Shown here in pieces: positions 1 to 8,001 of a stretch of DNA of 27,623 nucleotides. The DNA is from a virus. Position 1 is the stretch's first letter, and every line of letters starts with the position of its first letter. The stretch covers positions 1-27,623 of the IMG/VR virus record IMGVR_UViG_3300032213_001125; one strand, given 5' to 3'. The position numbers and the translations under genes are program-made. The notes beneath the pieces were generated by a model, which was given only the letters and a program-made list of their open reading frames with translations, had not been told where the DNA came from and searched no databases.

Positions 1-122
1 GGAGCCTTGAGCTTGCTGCCGGTCGCCTTGTTATACTTGGCGCGTCCTTTAGCCGTGAGGCCACCGCCCTTCTTCACCGAGAGCTTTTCACCACGCCCAA
101 CGGAAAGAGAGGGACCAGCCAT
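1..122 (-). CDS. Small basic conserved phage protein, 3' part outside window
   Basis: Only the first 40 codons are inside the window; the gene runs off the left edge. The start ATG at 122-120 overlaps the stop of the upstream gene by one base (TAATG), so translation is probably coupled. The visible N-terminus is MAGPSLSVGRGEKLSVKKGG, followed by a Lys/Gly-rich segment with the motif LTAKGRAKYN. From memory this matches a small phage protein family annotated as DUF6321 (full members are roughly 90 aa), which has no established function. The family assignment rests on pattern recognition and not on a search. The basic composition could suit nucleic-acid or virion association, but that is inference. 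Confidence 0.75.
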   Translation of the reverse strand, partial: MAGPSLSVGRGEKLSVKKGGGLTAKGRAKYNKATGSKLKA

Positions 123-268
123 TAGCTCCTCGCAGTCTTTTTAGATTGACGGAAAGCCTTAGCAGTCGGCGCACCCTTGCTACCAGGCTTACGCATCCGC
201 TCTCCGCTGCCAGCCTTGATGCGAGCGCGTTTGGCGTTGATGTTGTCGTACAAGCCTTTTTTAGCCAT
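122..268 (-). CDS. 48-aa basic conserved phage protein
   Basis: This is a complete small ORF that starts at the ATG at 268-266, which overlaps the previous stop codon as TAATG, and ends with TAA at 124-122. The product starts MAKKGLYDNINAKRARI and contains GSGERMRKPGSKGAPTAKAF, so it is rich in Lys, Arg and Gly. Short proteins of this style (MAKKGLY.NI..KR.RI..GS.E.MR.PG) recur in many phage genomes with no known function. Gapless packing between two genes, with one-base overlaps on both sides, supports it being real. No membrane segment or catalytic motif is visible. It may be a nucleic-acid-binding or minor virion protein, but nothing in the sequence proves this. Confidence 0.75.
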   Translation of the reverse strand: MAKKGLYDNINAKRARIKAGSGERMRKPGSKGAPTAKAFRQSKKTARS

Positions 269-621
269 TACACACCTTCACCGGGAGTAAAGAAACACTC
301 AGATGCAGCAGTGCCAATGAAGGCGATGTACATCGTTGTGTTTGCGCTGAATTGATAAGGTATTGTGTATACCTTGGTCGAAGCAGGAACGGACACCAAA
401 GAGTATTGCGGAGTTCCATTTCCCGGTATGGATGCCGTCACATTAGCCAGATGGCTAACTGTAAAATACACAGGCTGTCCAACGGTGCCGGTCGGCTGAT
501 GATTAGCCACCAAAAGCTGATTGCACGGACTATCAGCCGTTATGGAAATTGTCTGACTGGCAGTTGTAACATTTGCCCTGTAGGTCTTTCCCTGCGCTTG
601 AAAGGCGATGTTATTACCCAC
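268..621 (-). CDS. 117-aa Thr/Ser/Ala-rich beta-type protein, GTG start
   Basis: I chose the GTG at 621-619 as the start. It has a GGAG ribosome binding site 7 nt upstream and overlaps the end of the preceding gene by only 8 nt. The ATG at 678 lacks that spacing and would force a 65-nt overlap. The product begins MGNNIAFQAQGKTYRANVTT and alternates polar and hydrophobic residues, as expected for a beta-sandwich virion or adhesion protein. Two cysteines are present, in DSPCNQLL and in the C-terminal SECFFTPGEG. Its position among small genes downstream of the structural block suggests a minor virion component. The function is unknown. Confidence 0.65.
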   Translation of the reverse strand: MGNNIAFQAQGKTYRANVTTASQTISITADSPCNQLLVANHQPTGTVGQPVYFTVSHLANVTASIPGNGTPQYSLVSVPASTKVYTIPYQFSANTTMYIAFIGTAASECFFTPGEGV

Positions 622-829
622 GGTTGTTCTCCGGCTTGCTGGTCGGGCTATTTTTATAGTCACCCTTGTTTGGGCCATAGCACCACATGGACTGATAGCC
701 ACCAGCCGGGGCAACGCCAGGTTGGAAGTAGCCGCCACCGCGACCAAGCGTGTTCTTGATCGTCTGCGGCTTGATGGCGCGAGCGCCCATCGCAGGAACA
801 TTAAGGTTCGTGTTGTTGCTGTCCTTCAC
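614..829 (-). CDS. 71-aa conserved-looking small protein, GTG start
   Basis: The start is a GTG at 829-827 preceded by GGAGAA with a 6-nt gap, a clear ribosome binding site. The gene overlaps the end of the holin-like gene by 29 nt in another frame, which is more than the usual 1 to 4 nt in this module. The product begins MKDSNNTNLNVPAMG and contains KPQTIKNTLGRGGGYFQPG followed by a Gly/Tyr/Trp-rich stretch; the C-terminus is polar. No known domain is recognised. The longer reading of this frame that begins at 874 has an implausible N-terminus and no ribosome binding site, so I discarded it. Confidence 0.6.
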   Translation of the reverse strand: MKDSNNTNLNVPAMGARAIKPQTIKNTLGRGGGYFQPGVAPAGGYQSMWCYGPNKGDYKNSPTSKPENNRG

Positions 830-1025
830 GGCGCTTCTCCTTGATGACCGAAGGTACGAACACCAGTATAGCAAACCCGGCAGCTATGAGTAGGCGTTCT
901 TGAGTAGGGTTGTACATTGCCCAGCATGATAGCCCGAATGTCATCATTAGCGAGATGAGGGTCAGGATACGGTCGGCCAATGTATTGAGTGCCATACGAA
1001 TGACGGCAAGAACAGTCGCGTCCAC
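801..1025 (-). CDS. Holin-like two-helix membrane protein
   Basis: The 74-aa product has two predicted membrane segments. The first is around residues 20-38 (ILTLISLMMTFGLSCWAMY) and the second around 45-61 (LLIAAGFAILVFVPSVI). A short loop separates them and the C-terminal tail is highly charged (KEKRREGQQQHEP). Size, two-helix layout and charged tail fit a class II holin, the small inner-membrane protein that forms lesions at the time of lysis. The start is GTG at 1025-1023 with GGGGAG upstream. No endolysin gene lies in the window, so the lysis role is inferred from topology and from its place at the end of the late module. Another small membrane protein cannot be excluded. Confidence 0.55.
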   Translation of the reverse strand: MDATVLAVIRMALNTLADRILTLISLMMTFGLSCWAMYNPTQERLLIAAGFAILVFVPSVIKEKRREGQQQHEP

Positions 1026-1051
1026 AGATATATACTCCCCGGTTGACGCGG

Positions 1052-1252
1052 CTATTCTGCATCATCATCTATCACAAATCCAGAGCCATACTGGTCATCA
1101 TTGATTTTTAACCTTATTTTCTCAAGGTTAATCGCTCTATCAATGACCTTCAGGCGTACTTCAATGTCTTCAAGGTTCTCAGAAGCCTTGAGCAATTCTG
1201 AAACTGCCTTGAGAAGATCGGGGTTTAACCCTTTGTCTTTGTTGCGGCTCAA
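1052..1252 (-). CDS. 66-aa charged alpha-helical protein, TTG start
   Basis: The start is a TTG at 1252-1250 that overlaps the preceding stop as TTGA. It has GGAAGG 7 nt upstream, which supports this unusual start. The product is almost entirely helical and charged, with heptad-like Leu/Ile spacing ([20 protein letters not shown]) and an acidic C-terminal end (VIDDDAE). In T7-like gene order a small terminase subunit lies next to the holin, so such a role is conceivable, but no DNA-binding motif is visible. I treat it as an unknown small coiled-coil protein. Confidence 0.6.
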   Translation of the reverse strand: MSRNKDKGLNPDLLKAVSELLKASENLEDIEVRLKVIDRAINLEKIRLKINDDQYGSGFVIDDDAE

Positions 1253-1389
1253 CGGTCTGCCTTCCGCTTAGCTTTGCGAGCAACCGAATAGGCAATCGCC
1301 GCAGCCTGCTTGGGCGGGCGTCCACGCTTGATCTCGCGAGCGATGTTTTTGCCAATGGTCTTTTTTGAGAAACCTTGCTTCAAGGGCAT
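1249..1389 (-). CDS. 46-aa Lys/Arg-rich conserved phage protein
   Basis: The ATG at 1389-1387 overlaps the stop of the large upstream gene as TGATG, and the stop overlaps the next start as TTGA. The product reads [20 protein letters not shown], then [19 protein letters not shown], then a basic tail. This MPLK.G.S.KTI..NI...I..G.P.KQA.AIA pattern is widespread as a small phage ORF of unknown function. It is probably nucleic-acid or virion associated because of its strong positive charge, but that is inference. The tight coupling on both sides and the family-like pattern make it a confident gene despite its length. Confidence 0.75.
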   Translation of the reverse strand: MPLKQGFSKKTIGKNIAREIKRGRPPKQAAAIAYSVARKAKRKADR

Positions 1390-3692
1390 CACTGTTCTCC
1401 CATCATAGACATTGGGGCGGTCACGGCGCGAGGCGCTGCATACTGGCGCACAAACTGATTGACCACATTCTGCATCATGGTCAGCCGAGCCGGTTCGCTT
1501 GCATACTTTGTGATCTCATCAAGCTGTCTGGAAAGGCCATCGATTGCAGCCTTGGGTATGCCAATCTCAGGCAATGCCAAAGCAGGAGCAATGTCGTCCT
1601 TAAACTTCTTGACGGCATTCTTCGGGTTTTTGCCCGCAGCTTCAGCAATAGCCTCGCGCGTAGCCAAGAGAATGTCTCTACGGCCTTGCGGTGTACGAGC
1701 CACAGCTTGAGCAACAGATTTCCATTCGGCAGGGCTACCGCTCATAATAAGCTGTTTGATCCTAGCGACAGGGAACTTGTCTCCCATAATGTCGCTGGCT
1801 TGCTTTTCAGCCTGGGCGGTAATTGCCGGAACCTTCTTGCCAAGCACAGAGATTGTTTCTCTGCCGCGCTCAGAAGCAGCCTCAATGCCTTTCAGGTTTC
1901 TGACATAGGCTTGTATCTGGTTCCGCAAGTTAGCCAAAGACGGGTGGCTCAGCATATCCTTGTTGCGAGCAATAATGTCTTCAGCCTGCTTTGCACCTTT
2001 GCCGCTAATCGAAGATGCAATGTAATCACGCGCCAAGGCTTCAACTTCCTTGACGTTGTTGTTTGACAGGCGCAACAAATCATCGACGCCAGTGCGGCTA
2101 CCAAAGGCTTGCGTCACAAGCAACTTGGGATCGGTCTTGAAGCGTGTGGGATCTTCAAAGTCGATGCCCGCATACTTCTTGCCAGCCTTGCCAGCAAAAG
2201 GTTCAAGCGCACGGCTTCCCTGTTCGTAAACCGTCTGCATCTTCTTGAAAGGTTCACCAATGAATTCTTCCTGAACTTTGCTGACCTTGCCATAAAGGTC
2301 TTTCGCATTTGCTGCGCTGAGAGCTTCATAGCCGGTAACGGGCTCACCGAACTTAGCGCTTTGACCAAGCCGACGCCTAAAATCGTCAATGGCCTCATAG
2401 GCGGTCGGGAACTCGCGCTCATAAAATGTGACATTGCTTGAAGGGTCGGTGCGTTTAATCACACGCAATCCTTGTGACTCCAGTCGATCTGCAAGAGCCT
2501 TTGCTTCTGGCTTGTCTGAAGTGCCAATTGAAACACGACGATTGCGAATAGCATTCAAAGCACCTTCATACGCAGAAACAACACCGCGTTCAGTTGCTGT
2601 TGCCATAGGCTGTTCAAGACCAACACGACCAGCCAAAGTTTTTTCTTGCAAAAACTTAGTAAGGTCTTGATAGGCTTTGGTACCTTCGATGAATTGCCCA
2701 GCTTGCTGTTTTTGTGCAGCAATTTGATTAACTTCAGTGCGGGCAGCGTCATACGCCGTACCACGAAGGTTTTCAAAATCTTCTTGTGATTTTACAACAA
2801 GACGCCGAGCGCGTTCGCCCAAGTCAGTAGGCGTAGCGCTCACATTACCGACAGACGCAAGTTCGCTTTCAGCAACGGCTTGACGCTGTGAAATACCTCT
2901 TTCAAGGCGCGGAGCGGCACGTTCAAGGCGTGTTGCTTTTTGTGAAGCGCGAGCCTGAACGTCATTAGCTAGCTTTTGCATTTCTGTGTAAATGCGTTTT
3001 GCCGCTTCGCCTTCAGGTGCTTGCCCACGCAAACCATCAAGAAGGTCAGCAACTCGTCTGCGCTCAGCGTCAGTGAGTTCCTTAGCCGTCAATGCTTCAG
3101 GCTGAAGGAAAGCACGTTTAGCCAAGTCCAGAGCCATATTGCCCCAACGCGAGCCGGTGCGTGTCACGCCACCAATAGTGGTAGGAACAACAACGCCACC
3201 AGCAATACGAGCCGCTTCGGCAGGCAAGCCAGGGAAGCCAGCCATCTCTGTAACCTGACCAGCAGCCTCGCCAAGAGTGCCGCCAGCAGCACCGAGAGCC
3301 GCAGGAGCTACGCGAGAACGAGCAACGGGTGCTTTTCCAAGGCGAGTGCCAAAGGCTTCCATGCCTCTGCCGCCAGCCTCAAGGAACCGTCCGACACCAC
3401 GCGCAGGAGGGAAAGGAAGAGCTTGCAAACCACGGCCAGTCGCAGCGGCACCGCGACCAATGCCTTTTGTTACTTCAGGAGTGAACGCACCAGTGACGCC
3501 ACCAGCCGCAGCCGCGCCACCAAGTTCTCCAAAACCTATGTCCGAACGAGGACCGGGGCCACCAGGCAAGGCAGGACCGGGAAGCGGAGGACTTGGTGCA
3601 TAGCTTTTGGACGGATCGAACGGGTCAACGATACCCTCAAAAGGGTCAACGATCTGCGTTTGTTGCGGTTCGAAGGGATCGACAATAGCCAT
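1389..3692 (-). CDS. Large virion protein, candidate internal/ejection protein (767 aa)
   Basis: This is the longest protein of the window. The N-terminus carries three copies of IVDPF followed by Glu or Asp (residues 3-7, 14-18, 21-25), then a Pro/Gly-rich linker. A Gly/Ala-rich segment with possible membrane-interacting stretches covers roughly residues 55-185. From about residue 195 the rest is largely helical and charged (for example [12 protein letters not shown], then long Glu/Lys/Arg/Ala helices), ending in a Met/Ala-rich tail. Large, helical, partly amphipathic proteins at the end of a podovirus structural block are typically ejected into the cell with the DNA, as T7 gp14-16 are. No lytic transglycosylase motif is seen. 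It is the last of several consecutive candidate ejection genes, and coupled on both sides. Confidence 0.6.
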   Translation of the reverse strand: MAIVDPFEPQQTQIVDPFEGIVDPFDPSKSYAPSPPLPGPALPGGPGPRSDIGFGELGGAAAAGGVTGAFTPEVTKGIGRGAAATGRGLQALPFPPARGVGRFLEAGGRGMEAFGTRLGKAPVARSRVAPAALGAAGGTLGEAAGQVTEMAGFPGLPAEAARIAGGVVVPTTIGGVTRTGSRWGNMALDLAKRAFLQPEALTAKELTDAERRRVADLLDGLRGQAPEGEAAKRIYTEMQKLANDVQARASQKATRLERAAPRLERGISQRQAVAESELASVGNVSATPTDLGERARRLVVKSQEDFENLRGTAYDAARTEVNQIAAQKQQAGQFIEGTKAYQDLTKFLQEKTLAGRVGLEQPMATATERGVVSAYEGALNAIRNRRVSIGTSDKPEAKALADRLESQGLRVIKRTDPSSNVTFYEREFPTAYEAIDDFRRRLGQSAKFGEPVTGYEALSAANAKDLYGKVSKVQEEFIGEPFKKMQTVYEQGSRALEPFAGKAGKKYAGIDFEDPTRFKTDPKLLVTQAFGSRTGVDDLLRLSNNNVKEVEALARDYIASSISGKGAKQAEDIIARNKDMLSHPSLANLRNQIQAYVRNLKGIEAASERGRETISVLGKKVPAITAQAEKQASDIMGDKFPVARIKQLIMSGSPAEWKSVAQAVARTPQGRRDILLATREAIAEAAGKNPKNAVKKFKDDIAPALALPEIGIPKAAIDGLSRQLDEITKYASEPARLTMMQNVVNQFVRQYAAPRAVTAPMSMMGEQ

Positions 3693-5065
3693 TACTGCGT
3701 TCCGTATCTCTGGCGATAAAACTCTGTCAATTGCTCATCGCTGACGTTTGGATTGACTGTTTTTGCTCTTTGCAAGAACTCATCCAAAGTCGGACGCGCA
3801 GGCGCTCTAGCCGCAGGAGCTTGACCTTGCTCTGCTTCAAATTTTCCAGTGAAGGTAGGATAAGCGCGACGATAGTTGTTCAAGTCGCTTGAAAACTTAT
3901 CCTTCAACACCTTGAACTTAATGCGAAGGGTTGACGCAGGATCACCTGGTTGAGGAACCACATTGTAGTTTCTCATCGCTTCGCCGCCGGTCACTGCCTT
4001 ACCAGAGATGTCAAGGTAGTAAGCATTGCGAATTGCATTGCTCAAAATCATGAACTCTCTGACATCTTCAGGTATTCTAGCACCAAGCAATTGAGCGCCA
4101 ATCTTCCCGCCTTCTTCAGACGCGAACATTTGCCAACGATATTGGTCAATCTTCTTCGCAGCCGCCGGGTCTTCAAGACGCTTCAAAAGTCCATCGACAT
4201 CCTTGACGTAGTTCTCAAGGCCGATAATGGACTTCTGTGTTGCAACGCTAGGCGTAGGTTCACGCGCACTACTCGCCGCTCTCCTAGCAGGAGCTTCAGC
4301 CGGAGGAGTATCGCCTTGCACAGGAGGGCCAGCCAATTGCACACCACGTTGAGTAGGTGCGGCTTGAGTCGTCATGCGACCAATGCTTTCGCTGATCGTT
4401 TCGATCTGCTTGTCAGCCTTGTCACTTGCTTCGGCATACATATTAGACGTTGCTTGCAGACCTTGGGTTTTAACAGCCGAAGCCAAGGTTGTAGCGCCAG
4501 CCGCGTTCAGGTCAGCAATAACCCTGTTCGTTGCACCTTGAATGTCTTGCGGCGCTGACTTCATTGCGCGAGCAAAGGCTTCTTTGATCTGGTTTTTGTT
4601 AATCTGCCACTGCTTGTAGCTTTGCTCGAACTCCATTTTGGCGCGAGCAAAAGCGTCTCTGTTTCCTTGCTGATAGCCCGACATCATGCCAGCCATAGCG
4701 TTCATGGCACCTGTAGCACTGGTCAGACCTTTGCTGCCAGCCATAGTTCCCATGACCATCATCAAAGCACCGAGAGAACCCAACTGTGTGAAACTCTCTT
4801 TGGGAGCCTCGAACTGAGGTGCAGGAGTTGCAAGTTTAGGTTCATATTCAGCGCGTATGTCTTGATAACGTTGTTGCAAAGCAGCGCCCCTAGCAGCGGC
4901 AACAGGCTTCTCACGGCGAGGCGCAGGAGTTTCTGGTGCAGGAGAAGGCTGTTCGGCAGTCACTTCCGCAACCTCTACTGGCCGCTCACGGCGAGGACGC
5001 TCAAGCATCTCAGTGCTGTCACCAAGGATGTTAGGGGTGCTTTCAAAACCCACAACTCTTGCCAT
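3692..5065 (-). CDS. Virion structural protein, candidate internal virion protein (457 aa)
   Basis: The N-terminal 75 residues are Pro/Glu/Arg-rich and probably disordered. A Gly/Ala/Met-rich stretch follows around residues 95-135 (SLGALMMVMGTMAGSKG) that could contact a membrane. The rest is a helical body with coiled-coil-like parts (for example RAKMEFEQSYKQWQINKNQI), a second disordered Ala/Pro linker and a helical C-terminus. There is no enzymatic motif. Size, composition and location between two other candidate internal virion proteins suggest a component packaged inside the capsid or ejected. Its stop overlaps the next start as TAATG. The function is inferred from context only. Confidence 0.55.
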   Translation of the reverse strand: MARVVGFESTPNILGDSTEMLERPRRERPVEVAEVTAEQPSPAPETPAPRREKPVAAARGAALQQRYQDIRAEYEPKLATPAPQFEAPKESFTQLGSLGALMMVMGTMAGSKGLTSATGAMNAMAGMMSGYQQGNRDAFARAKMEFEQSYKQWQINKNQIKEAFARAMKSAPQDIQGATNRVIADLNAAGATTLASAVKTQGLQATSNMYAEASDKADKQIETISESIGRMTTQAAPTQRGVQLAGPPVQGDTPPAEAPARRAASSAREPTPSVATQKSIIGLENYVKDVDGLLKRLEDPAAAKKIDQYRWQMFASEEGGKIGAQLLGARIPEDVREFMILSNAIRNAYYLDISGKAVTGGEAMRNYNVVPQPGDPASTLRIKFKVLKDKFSSDLNNYRRAYPTFTGKFEAEQGQAPAARAPARPTLDEFLQRAKTVNPNVSDEQLTEFYRQRYGTQ

Positions 5066-5067
5066 CG

Positions 5068-6171
5068 TCAGCCCCCAATGAAGCGGGCGAGTTGCCCATA
5101 AAGATTAGCCATAGCCTGATTTGCTTGACCCTCAAGTTGCAACCTAGTGCCAAGCGCAGACGTTGTACCCTGCAATTGCTGGTTGATTGCCTGAGACATC
5201 AATGTATTGCCAGGGCCGAGGAGTTGCAGAGCCGCAGTCTGTTGAGCCTGCAAAGCAGCGAGCCTTGCACGGTTAGCAGCTTCCGCACTTTGAATTGCGC
5301 CAACGCCACCCGTCCTAGCAGCCTGTTGGGCAAGCTGAGCGCGAGCCACTTCGAACTGTTGCAGACGAGCCGGGTCCAAGACGCCCTGTTGAGCCTGTCC
5401 GAGAGCCGCAGCGCCAGCCGTTGTAAGTGGTGCAGCAAGAGCGCGAGTGTCTCCAGCGGCGCGTTCGTAAGCAGCTCTAATCTGGTCAGACACAGCACCA
5501 GCCTGTCTGCCGGCACGTTGAGCTTGAGACGCGCTTAACAAAGCACCACCAAGCCCTAACCCCAATCTACCCACGCCCCCCTGACCAAACAGGGTAGACA
5601 AGAAGGATTTTTCTTGGGGCGGGACACGTATTCCTGTGTCTATAATTCTTTTATAGAGTTCGGAACGATCTTCCTCTTCCGGCGTTGGAACCTCTTCTTC
5701 GGTCGGCACTACAGCCTGGTCGGGTGGGTAAAAACCTGGGTCTCTAGCGCCACCACCGCCCGCAAATTGCGTTTCAACAGCCCCAACCGCAGGCAAATCT
5801 GCCGCTGTAAAACCCCCTTCATAAGAGGGCGTATAGTCGCCAAAACTACCATAATCGCCGTAATCGCCCGTCACAGGCGGCGAATAATCGTAATTTCCGT
5901 AATAATCGTAAAAGCCTGCATCCCCAGCGCCGGGATCGTAGCCGCCAACGTCATAGCCACCGAAGTCATAGCTGTCTTCGAACTCAAGCAATCCCGTCTG
6001 AGGATTGCGAGTGCCGCTGCCGCCCCTAGCCTTGAGCATGGCTGCTTCGCGAGGCGTGATGTGAGCCAAGATCGTGTCGTTACCACGCCCCATGCGCTGT
6101 AGCTTTAATGCAACAGATTTGGCGTCCGTGGAGCCGAGAACATCAGAGCTTTGTTTCATTGCCTTACGCAT
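5068..6171 (-). CDS. Virion-associated protein with Tyr/Gly/Asp-rich segment (367 aa)
   Basis: I set the start at the ATG 6171-6169, which has GAGG six bases upstream; an in-frame TTG at 6186 is the alternative. The N-terminal 55 residues are basic and helical. A low-complexity region of repeated Tyr, Gly and Asp follows at about residues 66-120. Next comes an acidic Pro/Glu linker (VPTEEEVPTPEEEDRSELY). The C-terminal half is Ala/Gln-rich and helical (QAQRAGRQAGAVSDQIRAAY onwards), in the style of phage internal core proteins. The function is unknown. Its position suggests a minor virion or ejection protein, and the low-complexity region makes a flexible, assembly-driving role possible. Confidence 0.55.
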   Translation of the reverse strand: MRKAMKQSSDVLGSTDAKSVALKLQRMGRGNDTILAHITPREAAMLKARGGSGTRNPQTGLLEFEDSYDFGGYDVGGYDPGAGDAGFYDYYGNYDYSPPVTGDYGDYGSFGDYTPSYEGGFTAADLPAVGAVETQFAGGGGARDPGFYPPDQAVVPTEEEVPTPEEEDRSELYKRIIDTGIRVPPQEKSFLSTLFGQGGVGRLGLGLGGALLSASQAQRAGRQAGAVSDQIRAAYERAAGDTRALAAPLTTAGAAALGQAQQGVLDPARLQQFEVARAQLAQQAARTGGVGAIQSAEAANRARLAALQAQQTAALQLLGPGNTLMSQAINQQLQGTTSALGTRLQLEGQANQAMANLYGQLARFIGG

Positions 6172-6982
6172 TGTCTTCCTCGCCAATGTTCCTCAAGGAC
6201 GCAGTGTTCCAGACATTTCTTCTAGGCTTGTCGCTTTCGCCAGCGCCGAAGACTGTTGATCCTGGCGCATAACCTATACCACCACCACCGAGATTTAGGC
6301 CACCACCGCCAAGGGTAGCAGCCGTTCTGGGTTGCAGGGCTTCAGACAAAACAGGCGATAGAGGAGCGCCAGTTCTTGCGCCTTCACCTCTTGCCGAAGC
6401 ACCTCTGGGTGTGAACTCTGGTTCATCGCGGAAAGCAGCCTGCAAGCCTGTTCGGATAGTGCCGCCAAGCAAAGCACTTTCTGTCCTACCCAAGCCGAGC
6501 CCTTCACTCAGGCCAGCCGTTAAACCACCGGCAGCACCTCTGATTGCGCCAGCTTTCAATGCTTCACCAAACGGTGCGCCAGCCGTCAAAGCGCCAGCCG
6601 TACCACCAGCAAATTCACCGACGCCTGATGCCACGCCGCGACCGAGAGCCGTTGAACCTAAAATCTCTGGCTTGGCTGGTATCTGAGGCCCAAACTCGCC
6701 AACCGGCCCTTGAGCGCCAAGAGCGCCACCAACAGCACTTGTCACGCCACCAGCCACACCACCGCTGACAGCGCCAATCAAAGCACCTTTGCCAATGTCA
6801 TTGCCCGTAACGGCAGCCGTCAAAGCCCCGGTTCCAGTGCCAATAATAGCGCCACCTACCACGCTCGCCACAGTGGTCGATGCCGTAATTCCAACCGTAG
6901 CCAAAGCAGCCGTACCCACAGAAGCGGCTGTGACACCTACGGATGAAAGGGCTACTGCGGCTACGATGGGTATGGCGGGCAT
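6164..6982 (-). CDS. Gly/Ala-rich, glycine-zipper type virion protein (272 aa)
   Basis: The first 95 residues are almost only Ala, Gly, Val, Ser and Thr, with glycine-zipper spacing (VVGGAIIGTGTGALTAAV, GALIGAVSGGVAGGV). These are segments able to insert in or pass through a membrane. A second Gly/Ala block lies around residues 115-185, and the C-terminal third is polar with a Gly-rich stretch. Proteins of this design in phages are often ejected proteins that form a conduit across the inner membrane. The start ATG at 6982 overlaps the previous stop as TAATG, and the end overlaps the next gene by 8 nt. The ejection role is inferred; an ordinary core protein is the alternative. Confidence 0.55.
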   Translation of the reverse strand: MPAIPIVAAVALSSVGVTAASVGTAALATVGITASTTVASVVGGAIIGTGTGALTAAVTGNDIGKGALIGAVSGGVAGGVTSAVGGALGAQGPVGEFGPQIPAKPEILGSTALGRGVASGVGEFAGGTAGALTAGAPFGEALKAGAIRGAAGGLTAGLSEGLGLGRTESALLGGTIRTGLQAAFRDEPEFTPRGASARGEGARTGAPLSPVLSEALQPRTAATLGGGGLNLGGGGIGYAPGSTVFGAGESDKPRRNVWNTASLRNIGEEDNA

Positions 6983-7431
6983 TAGATGTCCACTTCGAAT
7001 TTGTAAGCGGGGACGGCCTTATCGCCCATCACTTGCTGTGATTGCGTGACTTTAACAGGCAAGCCCGTTTGCTCAGCAATTCTAACAAAAGCAGGCGAGG
7101 TCGCATAGGTTGTCGCCTTCTTGTAACCCATCTGCCGCAACGAATTTAGACCAGCCTGATAGCGCTGGACGAGGACTTGCGGGCTTTCGATGGTGAAGGT
7201 GTGAAACTCGACAGTACCGGGCTGTTGGGGATTTGGCTTCAACATGAAGACGGTATTACCAATTTGAAGCAATTGCACCATTTTGGTTTGTATCATGTAG
7301 CCAAGGGTTTGCATGAAGCGGTTCATGTCTTGGTTTGGCGCTTCACGCTGAGTGCTTTGCTGAATGATTTCAGCCGACGAGACTTGCCGCTGACTGCCGC
7401 CTTTGCCGGTTGAAGTGAGAGGTTCGACCAT
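6982..7431 (-). CDS. Conserved-looking phage protein, probable virion component (149 aa)
   Basis: The start ATG overlaps the upstream stop as TGATG, and its own stop overlaps the next start as TAATG. The N-terminal 30 residues are polar and probably flexible. The middle carries a helix (MNRFMQTLGYMIQTKMVQLL) followed by a beta strand pair (NTVFMLKPNPQQPGTVEFHT). The second half has alternating helix and strand segments (VQRYQAGLNSLRQMGYKKAT, then a strand-rich C-terminus). The fold looks like a small globular alpha/beta protein. I do not recognise a family name. The context is the front of the candidate ejection-protein genes, so it is either a minor virion protein or an assembly factor. Confidence 0.6.
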   Translation of the reverse strand: MVEPLTSTGKGGSQRQVSSAEIIQQSTQREAPNQDMNRFMQTLGYMIQTKMVQLLQIGNTVFMLKPNPQQPGTVEFHTFTIESPQVLVQRYQAGLNSLRQMGYKKATTYATSPAFVRIAEQTGLPVKVTQSQQVMGDKAVPAYKFEVDI

Positions 7432-7772
7432 CAGGTAAGCCCTAGTGCGTTAGCGATTTGCTCATGTGCGAAAACATGCTGAGCCAACCATTCGTAGAAA
7501 TCATCTTCCTTGCGAAAGTCAGCGTCAAGCATGTTGAACGGATTGGATAGCCCTAGTTGTGCCGCGTAGAACTGGTGTTCAACTTGGTGTGCCAGTAGCC
7601 AATCGTCTAGGTTGTTGGGGTCAGCATCGAATAGAGGATATGCTGGGGCTGCAATGCCTACGTCAAACAGCGTGTCACGGAACAATTGATGCTGCGTCGA
7701 GTTCTCAAACAGGAAAACCTGGAGACCCTCTACGTCACCAAACTGAACAATGGACAGCGCATCGTAGTTCAA
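7431..7772 (-). CDS. 113-aa acidic protein, TTG start
   Basis: The reading frame opens with a TTG (7772-7770) that overlaps the preceding stop as TTGA and has AAAGG 7 nt upstream. The product is acidic and rich in aromatic residues and His (HQVEHQFYAAQLGL, FYEWLAQHVFAHEQIANALG). It looks like a compact helical protein. Similar short proteins occur next to internal virion proteins in other podoviruses, as far as I recall, without known function. No metal-binding or catalytic arrangement is clear, although the several His residues are notable. Confidence 0.6.
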   Translation of the reverse strand: MNYDALSIVQFGDVEGLQVFLFENSTQHQLFRDTLFDVGIAAPAYPLFDADPNNLDDWLLAHQVEHQFYAAQLGLSNPFNMLDADFRKEDDFYEWLAQHVFAHEQIANALGLT

Positions 7773-7999
7773 CGATCAGCCTTTCTATCTAGCTTTTCGA
7801 AGATTTGCTTCAGGATGTCTTTTACTTCTTTGATGTCTGCGCGGTAATCATCCTTGCTGACATAATTGATATGCACTTCGTTTTGGAAGTCGCGCATGTC
7901 AGATTGAAGCTCTTTGATAGCGTCCCAAATGACTTTCAGCACCCAGCCAACGACTGCGCCAAAACCACCCGTCAGCATATTGATAACGTCTTGGGACAT
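7769..7999 (-). CDS. Small membrane protein with coiled-coil tail, holin-like
   Basis: I prefer the ATG at 7999-7997; an in-frame GTG at 8005 is possible, and neither has a strong ribosome binding site. The 76-aa product has one hydrophobic segment at about residues 8-25 (MLTGGFGAVVGWVLKVIW). A charged, helical C-terminal part follows with coiled-coil spacing and the pattern VSKDDYRADIKEVKDILKQI, ending in LDRKADR. The one-helix plus coiled-coil layout resembles small phage membrane proteins of the XhlA/holin-associated type and other small proteins found near tail genes. A role in lysis or membrane association is therefore possible but unproven. Confidence 0.6.
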   Translation of the reverse strand: MSQDVINMLTGGFGAVVGWVLKVIWDAIKELQSDMRDFQNEVHINYVSKDDYRADIKEVKDILKQIFEKLDRKADR

Positions 8000-8001
8000 T
8001 C

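Noticed and set aside
268-801. Longer reading of the 117-aa gene up to 801 or to the ATG at 678
   Set aside because: The extension overlaps the small gene at 614-829 and has an Arg-rich shadow composition; the GTG at 621 has a well-spaced GGAG.
2976-3719. Plus-strand ORF of 247 codons opposite the largest virion protein
   Set aside because: Its Ser/Arg/Thr-rich composition is the shadow of the minus-strand gene; there is no start signal, and all neighbouring genes lie on the other strand.
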